Shown here: positions 44,914-55,102 of the stretch, piece after piece | Position numbering within the stretch: position 1 is the first letter of the stretch | How the letters are laid out: the number at the start of each line of letters is the position of its first letter | Origin: Onchidella celtica | Taxonomy: Eukaryota > Mollusca > Gastropoda > Systellommatophora > Onchidiidae | DNA: 64,000 bases | NCBI GenBank assembly: GCA_963931925.1 | Contig: OZ007570.1 | Span: 35,280,084-35,344,083, forward strand | Reading direction: 5' to 3' | Notes under the pieces: model-generated | The model's input: the letters and a program-made list of their open reading frames with translations, nothing else | Database searches by the model: none | What the model was told of the DNA's origin: nothing | Position numbers and translations under genes: made by a program

Positions 44914-47433
44914 CTAGGGATCTTCTTGCTCAACCAGGGAATCACCGATGGGGAGAGAGTCATAGAATTGTCTGTAACTGGATGGTATTTGTCCAGCATT
45001 ACAGAGACTGATGAGATCTCTCTTCTTGGCCTCGACAATGCCAGGCCTTACCATTCCCTTCTGTATTCTCACTTCACTTGCATCTACACCATCTCCACTT
45101 TTTCTTTTCCGCCTATTTAAGTCAAGGCGCTGAGACGGACCCGAGTAGCTGGTTTTGATGTGGAGCGCGTTTGGGTCGCCTGCCACTGCTGACACTTCTC
45201 TAACTTTGCTCCACATAACCTTCTCCCCTTCATCATCAACAGATAGATTTCTCACTGAACTTGCCATGGCCTTAAAGTCAATAAAGTCTCCAGACGTCAT
45301 TTCCTTGACAACGTATGGCTGTTTTGAACATCTGGCTGTCCGAACAGCAGCATACCATTGTTCCGGAGTGTAGAGCTCAGTGTACCGAGTCCGCCGTTCA
45401 ATGGTTGCATGGACAGAATCGTTTTCTGTTTCTGTGTGTCCCTTTTCCAGGAAACTGTGTATGATGCTTTTTAGATTTAAATTTGTCCGCGCAAAGTGCA
45501 AGGCAAAAGCAACAAATCTGTTACGGTTCTGGCCAGCACAATTGTCTGAAAACATGTGCAGCTCGTTGACTCCCTCTCTGCTTCTGTCCTCAATATAGTT
45601 ATAAAGACAGGTGGCCACCTCGTTAGATCCTCTGCTGCCTTCGTGCTCTGGCCACATGAAGCAAAACGCATCTCCGTGTTTGTAATCATAAACAGTCAGG
45701 TTGTACACCCCAAGTCTTCTTTTATAGTAAAAACTGGAACTGTGACCATGAGGACACAGGAGGATCTGCTGTAAGTCAAAAGCACAGCTTGTTTTTGTAG
45801 GTGACTGTGAGTCTGCTTTAGCCTGGTCTTTGATACGTCTGGCTGTTATCTTATTCTCCAGATGATTTTTGAAGAGCAACTCATTTTCTTCAGTGGGCTT
45901 CTGGTTGTGTTTGTGAGCAATGCACGTTTCACATTGGTCCTTTTTTGGCCTGTGGAAAGCCAAATTAAAATCATAATCAAAGATTTTTCTGTATTTGTTT
46001 TCTGTCGCTTTCGCGCTTCCATTTTTATCACACATAGCAGTGTATAGCCGATACATTTTTGTCACAGATAGCGATGGATCGAGGTACTTTTTTTCAGAGT
46101 CTGCTCGGCAGTAATGCGAATCAACATGCGGGAAGGATGCAATATGGTCTTTAACACCTTGAATAGTGCTTTCCTCGATCTTTTTCTGATTGCCATGTTT
46201 CCCTTGTCTTGACGTTTTCAGGCCACCAGTGCCAGAGACTTGCTCCAAGGTGTTGTATATAAAGTCGCGTCGAACATCAAGTGTATTTAGAAAGAAGGTT
46301 CTGCAGACCTGTACTCTGGATTTCTGAGCATAAAGAAAGTACCGAAAAGTCACGTTGCGCTTTTCTGATCCGACTCTCTTTCTCTTTACAGGGCATCGCT
46401 CAATGTGTCTCAGAATAAAATGTTTTTGTTCTCTTTTATCTGCATACGCCCAAAAAGCATTAAAGATCGATTCTCTGTCACTCTCATTAAACTTCGCAGA
46501 GCACTTCAGAGCACAAGAAGAGTTACAACAAGGTCCTATCTTCCGAGCTGCCTTTTCCTTCCCTGTTGCAGAGATGTATGGCTGTCCAGAATTTCTCAGG
46601 CACTTTTGGATGTTCCTTTTCCAATCTTCAGGGTTCCTCATTCGTTTTCTTCCCCTCACTGGTCGATCTCCTTCTTGTCCTTCTCCTCCCTTTTGTCTCT
46701 CTCCTCCCTCTTCTCCTTCTCCTCTCTCCTGACTCTCTCCTTCCTCTTCTCCTCCTCTCTCCTGACTCTCTCCTTCTCCTCTCTCCTGACTCTCTCCTTC
46801 TCCTCTCTCCTGACTCTCTCCTTCCTCTGGTTCTCTTCTCTCCTGTCTCTCTCTTTCCTCTGGTCCTTCTCTCTCCTGTCTCTCCTCGCTCTCTGCTCCT
46901 TCCCCTCTCACCTGCCGCTCTACTTCAGCAGCTGTACCTCTGATATCCGACAGTTCTCCTCCATCAGATGGTTCATTTTTCCTCTGGACCTCTAAGTCTT
47001 TCTGTTTCTTCTCTGATTTTCTCTGGGCTGTCCTATGCTTTTCTTTCTTTTTGTCAACCTTTCCGTGATCCTCGCAGGATCTCACATCCTCAATGCAATG
47101 GTCATAGCAGACCAGTATATCGCAATTCTCACACGCTGCCCAGACCTCTTCTCTACAGTGCTTAACTTCACAGAGCCCTGGCTTGAAATCGGGGTCAGCG
47201 TCCGAGTCGTCAAGTCGCTCGTCTTCAGAACTGAGTTCTGGCATGGGTGAGGATGTAGCCCTCAGATTAGCAAGGGGTTCGTCTTCACTGCTCATTTTGT
47301 TGTCCTTGAGTCTAGCTAAAGGTATATCGTCTTCATCATCACTTTCTCCATACGAATGGGTTAGTGCCTGCCGGGTCTGACTAGGTGCTTCTTCCATCGT
47401 TTCCTGTTTAAAAGCAATAATTATGCAAAACAT
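44914..47433 (-). CDS. DDE-type transposase-like protein, 839 codons, intact
   Basis: The frame is open throughout. The likely start is M13 (47397), because TTTTAAACAG just before it looks like a 3' splice site. Parts in order: an acidic N-terminus; a Cys/His cluster (C88, C93, C101, C104, C109, H112, C113, C120, H123), probably zinc-binding; a charged Glu/Arg repeat region (about 180-255, units GESQERGE); a basic stretch RGRKRMR; a second Cys group (302-311); and a catalytic-type core with D553 (CAFDLQQ), D630 (SDNCAGQNRNR) and the FLEKGHTETENDSVHATIE block (D672, E679). This Asp/Asp/Asp-Glu order and the DNC-GQN motif are seen in uncharacterised transposase-like proteins of invertebrates. 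It presumably cuts and joins the element ends. Domestication is possible but the inverted repeats around it argue for a mobile element. Confidence 0.8.
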   Translation of the reverse strand: MFCIIIAFKQETMEEAPSQTRQALTHSYGESDDEDDIPLARLKDNKMSSEDEPLANLRATSSPMPELSSEDERLDDSDADPDFKPGLCEVKHCREEVWAACENCDILVCYDHCIEDVRSCEDHGKVDKKKEKHRTAQRKSEKKQKDLEVQRKNEPSDGGELSDIRGTAAEVERQVRGEGAESEERQEREGPEERERQERREPEEGESQERGEGESQERGEGESQERGGEEEGESQERGEGEEGGERQKGGEGQEGDRPVRGRKRMRNPEDWKRNIQKCLRNSGQPYISATGKEKAARKIGPCCNSSCALKCSAKFNESDRESIFNAFWAYADKREQKHFILRHIERCPVKRKRVGSEKRNVTFRYFLYAQKSRVQVCRTFFLNTLDVRRDFIYNTLEQVSGTGGLKTSRQGKHGNQKKIEESTIQGVKDHIASFPHVDSHYCRADSEKKYLDPSLSVTKMYRLYTAMCDKNGSAKATENKYRKIFDYDFNLAFHRPKKDQCETCIAHKHNQKPTEENELLFKNHLENKITARRIKDQAKADSQSPTKTSCAFDLQQILLCPHGHSSSFYYKRRLGVYNLTVYDYKHGDAFCFMWPEHEGSRGSNEVATCLYNYIEDRSREGVNELHMFSDNCAGQNRNRFVAFALHFARTNLNLKSIIHSFLEKGHTETENDSVHATIERRTRYTELYTPEQWYAAVRTARCSKQPYVVKEMTSGDFIDFKAMASSVRNLSVDDEGEKVMWSKVREVSAVAGDPNALHIKTSYSGPSQRLDLNRRKRKSGDGVDASEVRIQKGMVRPGIVEAKKRDLISLCNAGQIPSSYRQFYDSLPIGDSLVEQEDP
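46713..46870 (-). repeat. Coding minisatellite in the transposase
   Basis: Repeats of about 24-33 bp based on CTCTCTCCTGACTCTCTCCT on the plus strand encode the Glu/Arg-rich GESQERGE units on the minus strand. All units keep the frame. The opposite strand gives long Leu/Ser-rich frames (46355-46995) that are artefacts. Confidence 0.8.
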
Positions 47434-48413
47434 AGCTATTTATTGTTATATTACCCTTTCTCTGGTTCAACTAACAAAATGTAGGTCGAAAGCAAGGCCT
47501 AATAATGTTGTCCAAATTCAGTCATTAAGCAATTCACGGCGTAAAGTAGGAGATCGAAAATACAACAGTACTGCTTCAGAAAGTTACTTCATGCACTATA
47601 ATATTGTCGGGTTTTACTTCATTAAATAAAGCTACTATTTGCTTGTTAAGCCTATTCGTTACCAAAATGGAATGAGTTAGGTAATTTTCCAAATATAGCT
47701 TCGTTTTTTGGCTAAGTAAAAGATTTAAATAAAAAATCAACACCGTACTTGTTTCTTGCAGATGTAGAAAGCTAACTATGGGAACAAATAGCTTGTAAAG
47801 GCACCGCATGAGATTTTGACATGATCGCTCAGAAATTTGACGGAAAGCACAAAATCGGCTAACTGTAAGTTTAATTGCATTGCACCTTCTAATTTGGATG
47901 AAAAAAAAGCACCTGTTTTCGATAATAAAATTTGTCATGGACGTGTTTCCATGTCAGAATTTGTTTTTATTTACCCAGGGTGACTGCTACTTTATGCAGT
48001 TTATAAAAGCATTATTGAGTATATTAATTATAAGAACATAGAAAAGCATCTTTTTCTACTTACTGACCTGTTTGGTGGCAACCACGTGTCAGCAGCTGAG
48101 GGTGTTCTTGCGGTAAACAAGAGGAAAGAGCCCAACGTGCCAGTTTTCATGGCATTGGTATTCAAAGAAAAAACATTCCCACAGTACCGAAAAGCGACAC
48201 TGTTACATTTTAATACGTTTTGCCTAGTGACATTCTTAACCAGGTTTGGTGCAATAAAACGACATGAGCTCATGACGGAATTATACACAAATAAAATTTA
48301 AGCAAAAACCCGTCAAGGGCCCTTGGCGGTTTTTGATGCGATTTTTTTTTGTATCGATACTGTCTGTTTTTAGCAACTTCGGTTCTATTTATTATAGAGA
48401 GCTCATCTTTTGA

Positions 48414-48635
48414 CACAACCTCGGCGATTACTTTTATATCGATTCCAGCTATAAAAACGATTTTCCGAAAATTGGCGCTTGTCGGGTTCTTGCACCCAGC
48501 CAGCGATCTGTATCTTCATTAAAACCAACAGCTTCAACATCAGCCTCACATCCTGCTTTCTCTGTTTCAAGGAAGAGAAAGCAATGTGGTGGTGGACAAA
48601 CACTGTCCATCACAAAATTTTTCAAGAAAATGTAA
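48414..48635 (+). CDS. Candidate terminal exon ending in a PIP-box-like motif
   Basis: An open frame that may begin after a TTCCAG acceptor at 48448 and ends at TAA 48633-48635. Its C-terminus is a Ser/Thr-rich stretch, then RKRKQ, then TLSITKFFKKM. TxxIxxFF followed by Lys resembles the PCNA-binding PIP box (QxxhxxFF, with Thr in place of Gln), as at the C-termini of p21-type inhibitors and replication or repair proteins. The right inverted repeat of the DNA transposon (48474-48502) overlaps its first half, so either the transposon interrupted this exon or the frame is chance. No upstream exons were found. Confidence 0.25.
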   Translation, partial: HNLGDYFYIDSSYKNDFPKIGACRVLAPSQRSVSSLKPTASTSASHPAFSVSRKRKQCGGGQTLSITKFFKKM

Positions 48636-48700
48636 CCACTTTCAAAGTGGTTATAGGGAAGACTGTGATAGGACACTTAGCATTGTTAGGGAAGATTATT

Positions 48701-48757
48701 AAATATTAGATCTAAATAAACAAAAAATATTAGATCTAAATAAACAAAAAATATTAG
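48701..48757 (+). repeat. Two-copy 27-bp tandem repeat
   Basis: AAATATTAGATCTAAATAAA plus CAAAA occurs twice in a row, with a partial third unit. Simple sequence, no visible role. Confidence 0.7.
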
Positions 48758-48782
48758 TATAAAACGATGTTTTAAAAGCACA

Positions 48783-49130
48783 AACAGGGTTTTAGTGGCT
48801 TTTCATATTGTGTTAGCTCCTCTTTGGGGGTCGACCGCGGTGGTTCCGTGTACACCGAAGACCTTGCAGGAATACAAAAAATTGGGAAGTGGGTTTGCAG
48901 GAAACACATTGTTTAAAAGCTGGCACCCATGGTCAGGTAGAGAGCTAAGAGGGAAATGTGCATTGTGTGCAGCTGAAAGTGGAACACATAATGCTTACAA
49001 TAAAAAGGACCATTTTGAACTGTTATGTGGTGTGTATGATTACCCTCTCAGGATTCATCAGCTTTTTGTGCATCTGATGGGAAACAAATTGGACTGTCAA
49101 ACTGCACAATGTGATGGGAAATGTGGCTGA
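48783..49130 (+). CDS. Unrecognised Cys-rich open frame, possible last exon
   Basis: From a possible 3' splice site GGGTTTTAG (48795 is the first Met) to TGA at 49128-49130, about 111 codons. The second half has CALCAAESGTHN, LLCGVYDYPLR and a terminal DCQTAQCDGKCG, a C-x2-C plus C-x4-C-x3-C arrangement. I do not recognise a family. An AATAAA lies at about 49611. It could be a real terminal exon linked to the frame at 48414, or a gene relic. Confidence 0.3.
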   Translation, partial: NRVLVAFHIVLAPLWGSTAVVPCTPKTLQEYKKLGSGFAGNTLFKSWHPWSGRELRGKCALCAAESGTHNAYNKKDHFELLCGVYDYPLRIHQLFVHLMGNKLDCQTAQCDGKCG

Positions 49131-49139
49131 AATTTCATT

Positions 49140-50949
49140 TGAGGGAAATACATGGTAAAGTGCTGTTACACTACATGTACCATGAACAGTCAAGATTACA
49201 ATGGTAATTGATGATGCTATCCAGCTTGCATCTTACCTTTTTTTTTTCATGGCAACAAATTTTGTCATAACGCAGTTCAGTTTGATACCAATATTGCAGT
49301 TTTGCTAATTTTCCTACAATTGTTATCATTTTATATGCAGCATGTAATTAAGGGGTATTTTCTTTGTGTGTCATGAATTGATGCTTAAATGCTTGTGCAC
49401 AGAGGAGCATTAGATTGTTAATTTGTATCATATTCTATGTGAGACAGTTGCGATTTATTTTACGGTTGTGATGTTCTGTCCTGCATAATTTATGTCACAA
49501 AGTTTCAGATTTTGAAATGAAAGTTCGTATCTGCCAATTTTGTGTTTGTTTTGTTTTTGTTGATTTCATAACATTGTGAATAGTAAACATACTGTATTCA
49601 TTTGTTTTCACAATAAACGTACAAACCAATCAATCAGGTTGAGTCGATCTCTTGAGTCAGTCTCTTCTTGTCTTTTCGTGTTGAATTTGCAACATAAAAT
49701 TTATAGGCTGCATTATGCCAATTGACTAGTTTTCTTGTCTTTGTTCTCATGGCCATTTTTTTTTTCCCACTATGATAAAAACTTTACCACCTTTAAAGAG
49801 GTCTCGAAAGAAACATTTCTTGTCAAAATGATTCTATTGTCCCTCCCAAATGTGCTGACATAGCCTAAAGACCACTCAAGCCAAATTGTCCTCCAATTTC
49901 TACTAAACCTGCAGGTGGTTGACGCAGGCTTCTGGAAGGGTCTCCTTTTGTCATATCAGACTGTCTGTCATCTTGTTTTTTCCTAACACAATGTGACCGT
50001 TTTTTTGTCAGCGTGCTTTCTCCAAATTCAAACTCAACTAAACTTAGGAAAATATAAAAAGAACTAGTAGTAAATGTGAATGGGAAATGGCTTTAATTCA
50101 ATGGATGTCCCTCCTTTCTCTGTCCTCACAACTTCATAATTTAATTACAAAGGTAATTATTAATTATTCGGCAAGGTAAATCAATAGAGACTGTCTTTAC
50201 AAAGAAGTTTTACATCAACAACTGATGAGGGTTTATTTTTGATTAAGTGTTCAGCATTAGTTGCTTCTAGATCATCACTTTTTATTCATTTTTATTGCCA
50301 AAAGTTTATGAGTCTGCAACTGCAACATTCTCTTGTTATTGTTTTTACTTTAAATGTAGTAGTAGTTCAATTATTTATTTCAATGTGAGAATAGAAAACA
50401 CATGTATAATGTAAATCTACTATGGCATACAAATTTTCTAAGCTGTAACTTTAAAATTAGTACATTGTATGGTATAAAGATCAGAACTGAGCTACATGAA
50501 TGTATAATATAGACCAAATAAAGAATAAAGAGAATTCTTGAAAGTAAAATTTTGATCTGTGGATCCCATACATGAACAAGTTTCCTTCTCTGCTTTGCAA
50601 CTACACGTATAAACATTCAAGTTCTTTTCCACCATGCAGATAGTACATGAAGTATTGCACTTACAATGTACATGTAATATGTGAATAAAGCAGCTTCAGC
50701 CAAAACAGAACTATCAAGTATCATTGACTTCCTTGCAAATGATACTGATACAATGGAAATAAACTTATTTGCATTGAAATGGGCATGTCCTCTCAAATTT
50801 GCGAAAAATTTTATAACTCCTCATTTTGGTGCATCAAACACAAACTTTTAAAGAAAAAATGCCACAAGCAATTCAACAAGTTAATGCAAAAAGTTAGAAG
50901 ACAAGAAATCAGTTCAACTAATATGATAACATGTAGTAGGCAGTGTTAA
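49140..50949. other. Non-genic interval
   Basis: AT-rich sequence. Plus-strand AATAAA near 49611 may end the frame at 48783. On the minus strand TTTATT motifs between 50230 and 50375 are candidate poly(A) signals for the AP-4 beta gene. No coding exon carrying an adaptin ear is recognised here. Confidence 0.45.
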
Positions 50950-53900
50950 TCAGGAAACAATAGGCTGGTGTGCACTGTCTTGGATGCACTGTTCAGCTTT
51001 TCCAACCAAATAACCATACAAAAACAATGCTCTGTCTCTCACATTTCGGTTTTTGTCTTTTATGCACATCTCCATTAATTTTGCTAGTGGCAACTGAATT
51101 TTGGCTGGGTTCTCTAGACAAAGCTCTGTCATGGCACCTAGTAAGCTCATCTTCAATTTTTGTTGACCATTGTCATCATAAAGTCTCTGTTGTTTAGGAT
51201 GCTGTTGCTGAAATTCTTCTTCGTCATCCTGTTGTTTCTCCAATTCACACATCATTTCTTCCAAAATCTCCGGTGCATTATCAAGCAATGTGCTGTGGGA
51301 TCTGATGATTTCTAATAGAGCAGTTTTCCCTGGCGTGGACTGGATTTGCTGATTACAATCACACAAACAAGGGGCCAACACCTTCCAAAGACTCTCATCT
51401 GATAATGTAACGGATGGCAGAATCTGAGATGAGAATAAAAGTAAAACAAGTAAGCCAGTGAAACACAATGCATACAATTGTCTACATCATTAACATACAT
51501 GTATATAACCAGTAACACAAAAATGACAGGTGATTCAAGGGCAAATTAGGGTTGGAAATTAAATTACTGACAATTTTCACTGTCCGTTAAACACATGTTG
51601 TATGTATTGTTTTAAACTGGACAGAAAACTCGAATTAAACAATACAAATTTATGTACTTCACTGGACAAACAATATTTATTAGGCTCGTGATTATTAAAG
51701 AATGGATCTTGAATTATCTGAATTATAAGTATAATATTAATAAATGGTACATGTACATGTATGTATTTCAGTAGAACTCGAGTTTTTGTTTACACCATGC
51801 CCAGGAAAGAAAGTGTCCAATCACAATACTAAATACTGTACATGTATTATTTTCATAAACGAAATTCTAAAACAGCTGAAAGAAATCACATTAAAAATAC
51901 ATATTACATACATGATTGTATGTACTAAATCTGAATCCATGCAACTTAAACAGATGAACTGTTGGTTGTTGGCTCTGTGCCCAAAGGTTAAATTCAGTAT
52001 TCAGGCCTGAGGTAGACAATAGCTGCTGAAAAATGTGCCGTGTTTAATCTAAATGAAAGTTAATGCCACAGGAGAAAATGCTGGTGAAACATAAAAATTC
52101 AAATACACACATGTACATCTTTCAACGAGTCAAAATACATGTATCATTTTAACCCAATAAGGTTTCATCACTTTTCAACCAATCATCCTTTCATCTTTTT
52201 AAAAAATGTTTTTTATGTCAGTGAAAATAGTGAAAACAGTAACTGGAATTAACAATGATGCAAATTTCACAAAGCAATCACTTTTTGAAATGACTGATTC
52301 TTTTTGTTGTTGTAAATTCCACTTAAAAAGCAGAAATTGTGTGTTTCACAACTTATCTAGGAATGTCAGACACAAAAAATTCATGTTTAAATTTATCCTA
52401 CCTGTACTACACACTCCAAAATAGATGAGTTGCCAAACTGAAGGAGTCTTCTAAGAAAATCAACATAAGATTTCTCCATCTCAGGTTTTGCTGATATCCC
52501 ATCTGTCACACTTTCAACCATGTCTCTCAGAGCACTTAAGTCCAAATATCTGGCACCTCTCACAAGCTCTTCAAAAATAATTTCCACATTGTCAGGACTG
52601 ATTAACCTTGACAGCATCCTGATTTTCTGTTTCACCAAGTAAATGCTGTCATCATCACGACAGAAAAATTTATTGTAATCCTGTGCACAAACACTGACTG
52701 GGAAGTCTGTAGTGCTCAAGTAGTCCAATACTGTTGTGACCATCTCTTCACTTCGCTGTTGGGCCAAATTTCTTTTTATAGCAGTCCAGGCAGTTGTGTA
52801 TGTTTTAAGTTTTATCTTTGGTAAATCCGCACTCAAATGGCAGAATAATTCAAGGGCAGACAGTGTTGTAGCCAGTGAAGTACTTTTTGTCAAGCTTTCA
52901 TCTAAGTCATTTAGATGATCAAACACTTGAGATTTAGTTTTGGGTGAATGTTTCAATAAGAATTGAATTACAAATCTTTGGACTACTGGAGTGAATGATG
53001 GTATGTTACTGACAAGATGCTGACCCAGCTTGTTAGAAACTACTACCCCACTTTCTTTGGCAAAAATGTCTTCCAAAGCACACAAACAGCTTGCAACAGT
53101 TGCAGAATCTGAATCACTCAGATGACTATACAACAAATCCCATACACCTCCCTCTGTAACGCTTGTAGGTGAAACCTGGTGAAGGGCTGTTGTTGCCAGT
53201 GCAGCATGTTGTCTAACAGATGGGGAGCTATCTTCCAGTCCCCTTATGATTGCTGTATTTAACATCTCTGCGGCAGATGGAGACTGCAAAGAACTGAGAG
53301 CTCGTAAGCCATGGCCACGCACAACTGGATTGATGTCTTTGCAGTCCTGCACCAGAGTGTTAGTTGCTAGTAAGACCATCTCTGGATTTTTTTCTGCATG
53401 TCCAGCTATCAGTTCTCCTGCCACCCTCTTGACAAAGGTATCACTATGCGCTAGAAGCTTCACAATGGTCGGTAGGGCTGGGGTCATATCACATCCATTT
53501 GTTGCAAGTGTTAAGATCTAAAAAGACAAAATACAATATCATGAATTAACTTGAATGAATTGACAATAAAGACTTTTTGAATGCTGGTGCTGTAGCAGAA
53601 ACACAGTGAGCCCTGGATCCTTCATCAGGAGTCCTTCTTTGGGGATCAGGCAATCAGGTTATTGGAACACATTACATTACCTTGATCACATGACACGACA
53701 CTGAGAAACCCCAGAGAACTTGTAAACCTAATCTTATACCTAACCCAGCTCCTTACATTTAAAAAACACAGCTCTGGAGAGTCTGTAAAGGACTGTAAAA
53801 GATCAAGTCACAAGTACTTGGGATCTACGAAACTTTTATCGATCAATATACTGGTCACTGCAAAGACAGTGGCCAGTTCCGACATCACATTATAAATGCA

Positions 53901-54703
53901 CAGTCTGGCTTACTACTGTTACATAACAAGGAAGGACTTCCAAATGTGTCTCAAGGCCAGATTTTCTTGTACAGTAGTGAAATATTCCAAACTGCCAGGG
54001 TACACAAATCCCCACAAGGTGCGAATTTAGAAGCCGCTGTATGTGGGGCGAGTTAGTCCTTCTCAATGGATGTTTTGTAGACAACCAGTGAACCCACAGC
54101 TTGACTGCTGGGTACATTAATAAAAGGTGCAGTCTGGCAATACTGGTATGAGACGCATTCAGATATCTTTCCAAAATCAAACGCTACTCATAACCATGAA
54201 TTTTCAATCCCACGGTATATCAATGTCCCTGCAGAATGTCAGGGCTCAGGTGGGAGTCAGTTAGGGGGACCTTTTTGAGGCAGTATTCATATCATCTTCT
54301 CGTGAATCGGCACTGCACTGCACAGTGGACCAATGGTCCAAACAAGGTAACTTGTGGAATCGAAAAACACATAAAGGATTAGTGATCGACATGGAAGACC
54401 CTGCATTCTCTAAATGTCTTTGCATAATAAGGGCAATAAATAAGTAACCTCCCTACAGATTTATGTAGCCTACTCTGTGTAACATCAATATAGGGTACCC
54501 TGCATATGATCAAGGTAGGGAGTTCTAAACCTAAACAGTGGAGAAATTGGCCAATGGTGTGGAGAGACATGTAAATTACTACCTATAAAATGTTTTCGAC
54601 TTACCTCGTATATGTAAGTTCGCGCCAGCCGTACATCCTTGTATGTCTCAACGTCATCTAAATTCTTCACAATGGTCATTAAATCGTGTTGAACATCCGC
54701 CAT
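50950..54703 (-). CDS. AP4B1: AP-4 complex subunit beta-1-like, trunk only, 3 exons
   Basis: Exons 54703-54605, 53517-52402 and 51423-50950 join in frame to 562 codons. HEAT-type repeats match the beta-adaptin trunk: VKRVAGELIAGHAEKNPEMV, LLATNTLVQDCKDINPVVRG, GVVVSNKLGQHLVSNIPSF, and YNKFFCRDDDSIYLVKQKIR, which resembles the YKKFFCS...YIKLQK stretch I recall in human AP4B1. The end NRNVRDRALFLYGYLVGKAE matches the trunk's end, and the protein then stops after QPIVS. AP-4 acts at the trans-Golgi in cargo sorting. The human protein is about 739 aa with hinge and C-terminal ear; here both are absent from the read frame. Either a downstream exon was missed or this lineage has a short form. The intron of 1.08 kb after exon 1 contains no recognised repeat. 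Confidence 0.85.
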
Positions 54704-55009
54704 TTTACATTATTTGTATCACGTGACAAAGTGTACAATTCAAAAATAGCTCATCATTCACTGCCACACTCGTTTCAAGGAGAAAATGAGACAAACTGAA
54801 CAAAATATCTTTTGAATCTTTTCAAGCCACCCGTTTTGTGCTGATCTTGGAGTTGTGGTATAATTCTGATCGTTTCCCGGTGGATTATAATTTACTTTCA
54901 TTGTCGGAACTTCACTTATGCATCAAAATATCACACATTCTTTCCCTCTGGTCACAAAACCCTTTATTTACTGAGCAAGACTAGCTACCTTGCTAAGGCT
55001 ATGATTTGA

Positions 55010-55085
55010 GGTCTTTATTTTAGGAGGTTCGCTGCCCTTGGCATTTACACCTCACTTTACTTGTTTTATTATTTCTTGTTCTGCC
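55010..55085 (-). mobile_element. tRNA-derived SINE, copy 3 (tail only)
   Basis: The inverse of AGCGAACCTCCTAAAATAAA and the preceding AAGTGAGGTGTAAATGCCAA block. It matches the tail of the SINE at 9343 over about 70 bp and is 5'-truncated at a G homopolymer (55085-55102). Confidence 0.75.
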
Positions 55086-55102
55086 GGGGGGGGGGGGGGG
55101 GG

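Larger units (their letters stand above)
43421..48502. mobile_element. 5.1-kb DNA transposon with DDE transposase and palindromic ends
   Basis: The outer ends form an inverted repeat of 29 bp with about 4 mismatches: TGGCTTGGTGCAAAAACCCG on the left (43421-43449) and the inverse of TGGCTGGGTGCAAGAACCCG on the right (48474-48502). The left end continues into an imperfect palindrome (AAAAACCCGACAAG ... CTTGTGGTGGTTTTT). A second palindrome of the same sequence lies inside the right side at 48303-48334 (AAAAACCCGTCAAGGG, then CCCTTGGCGGTTTTT). It encloses one long minus-strand ORF (44914-47433). No target duplication is visible at these bounds, so the exact termini are uncertain. The superfamily is not identified. 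Confidence 0.65.

Noticed and set aside
46355-46995. Long Leu/Ser/Phe-rich plus-strand frames
   Set aside because: They are the antisense of the repeat region in the transposase ORF, with composition set by CTCTCTCCT simple sequence.
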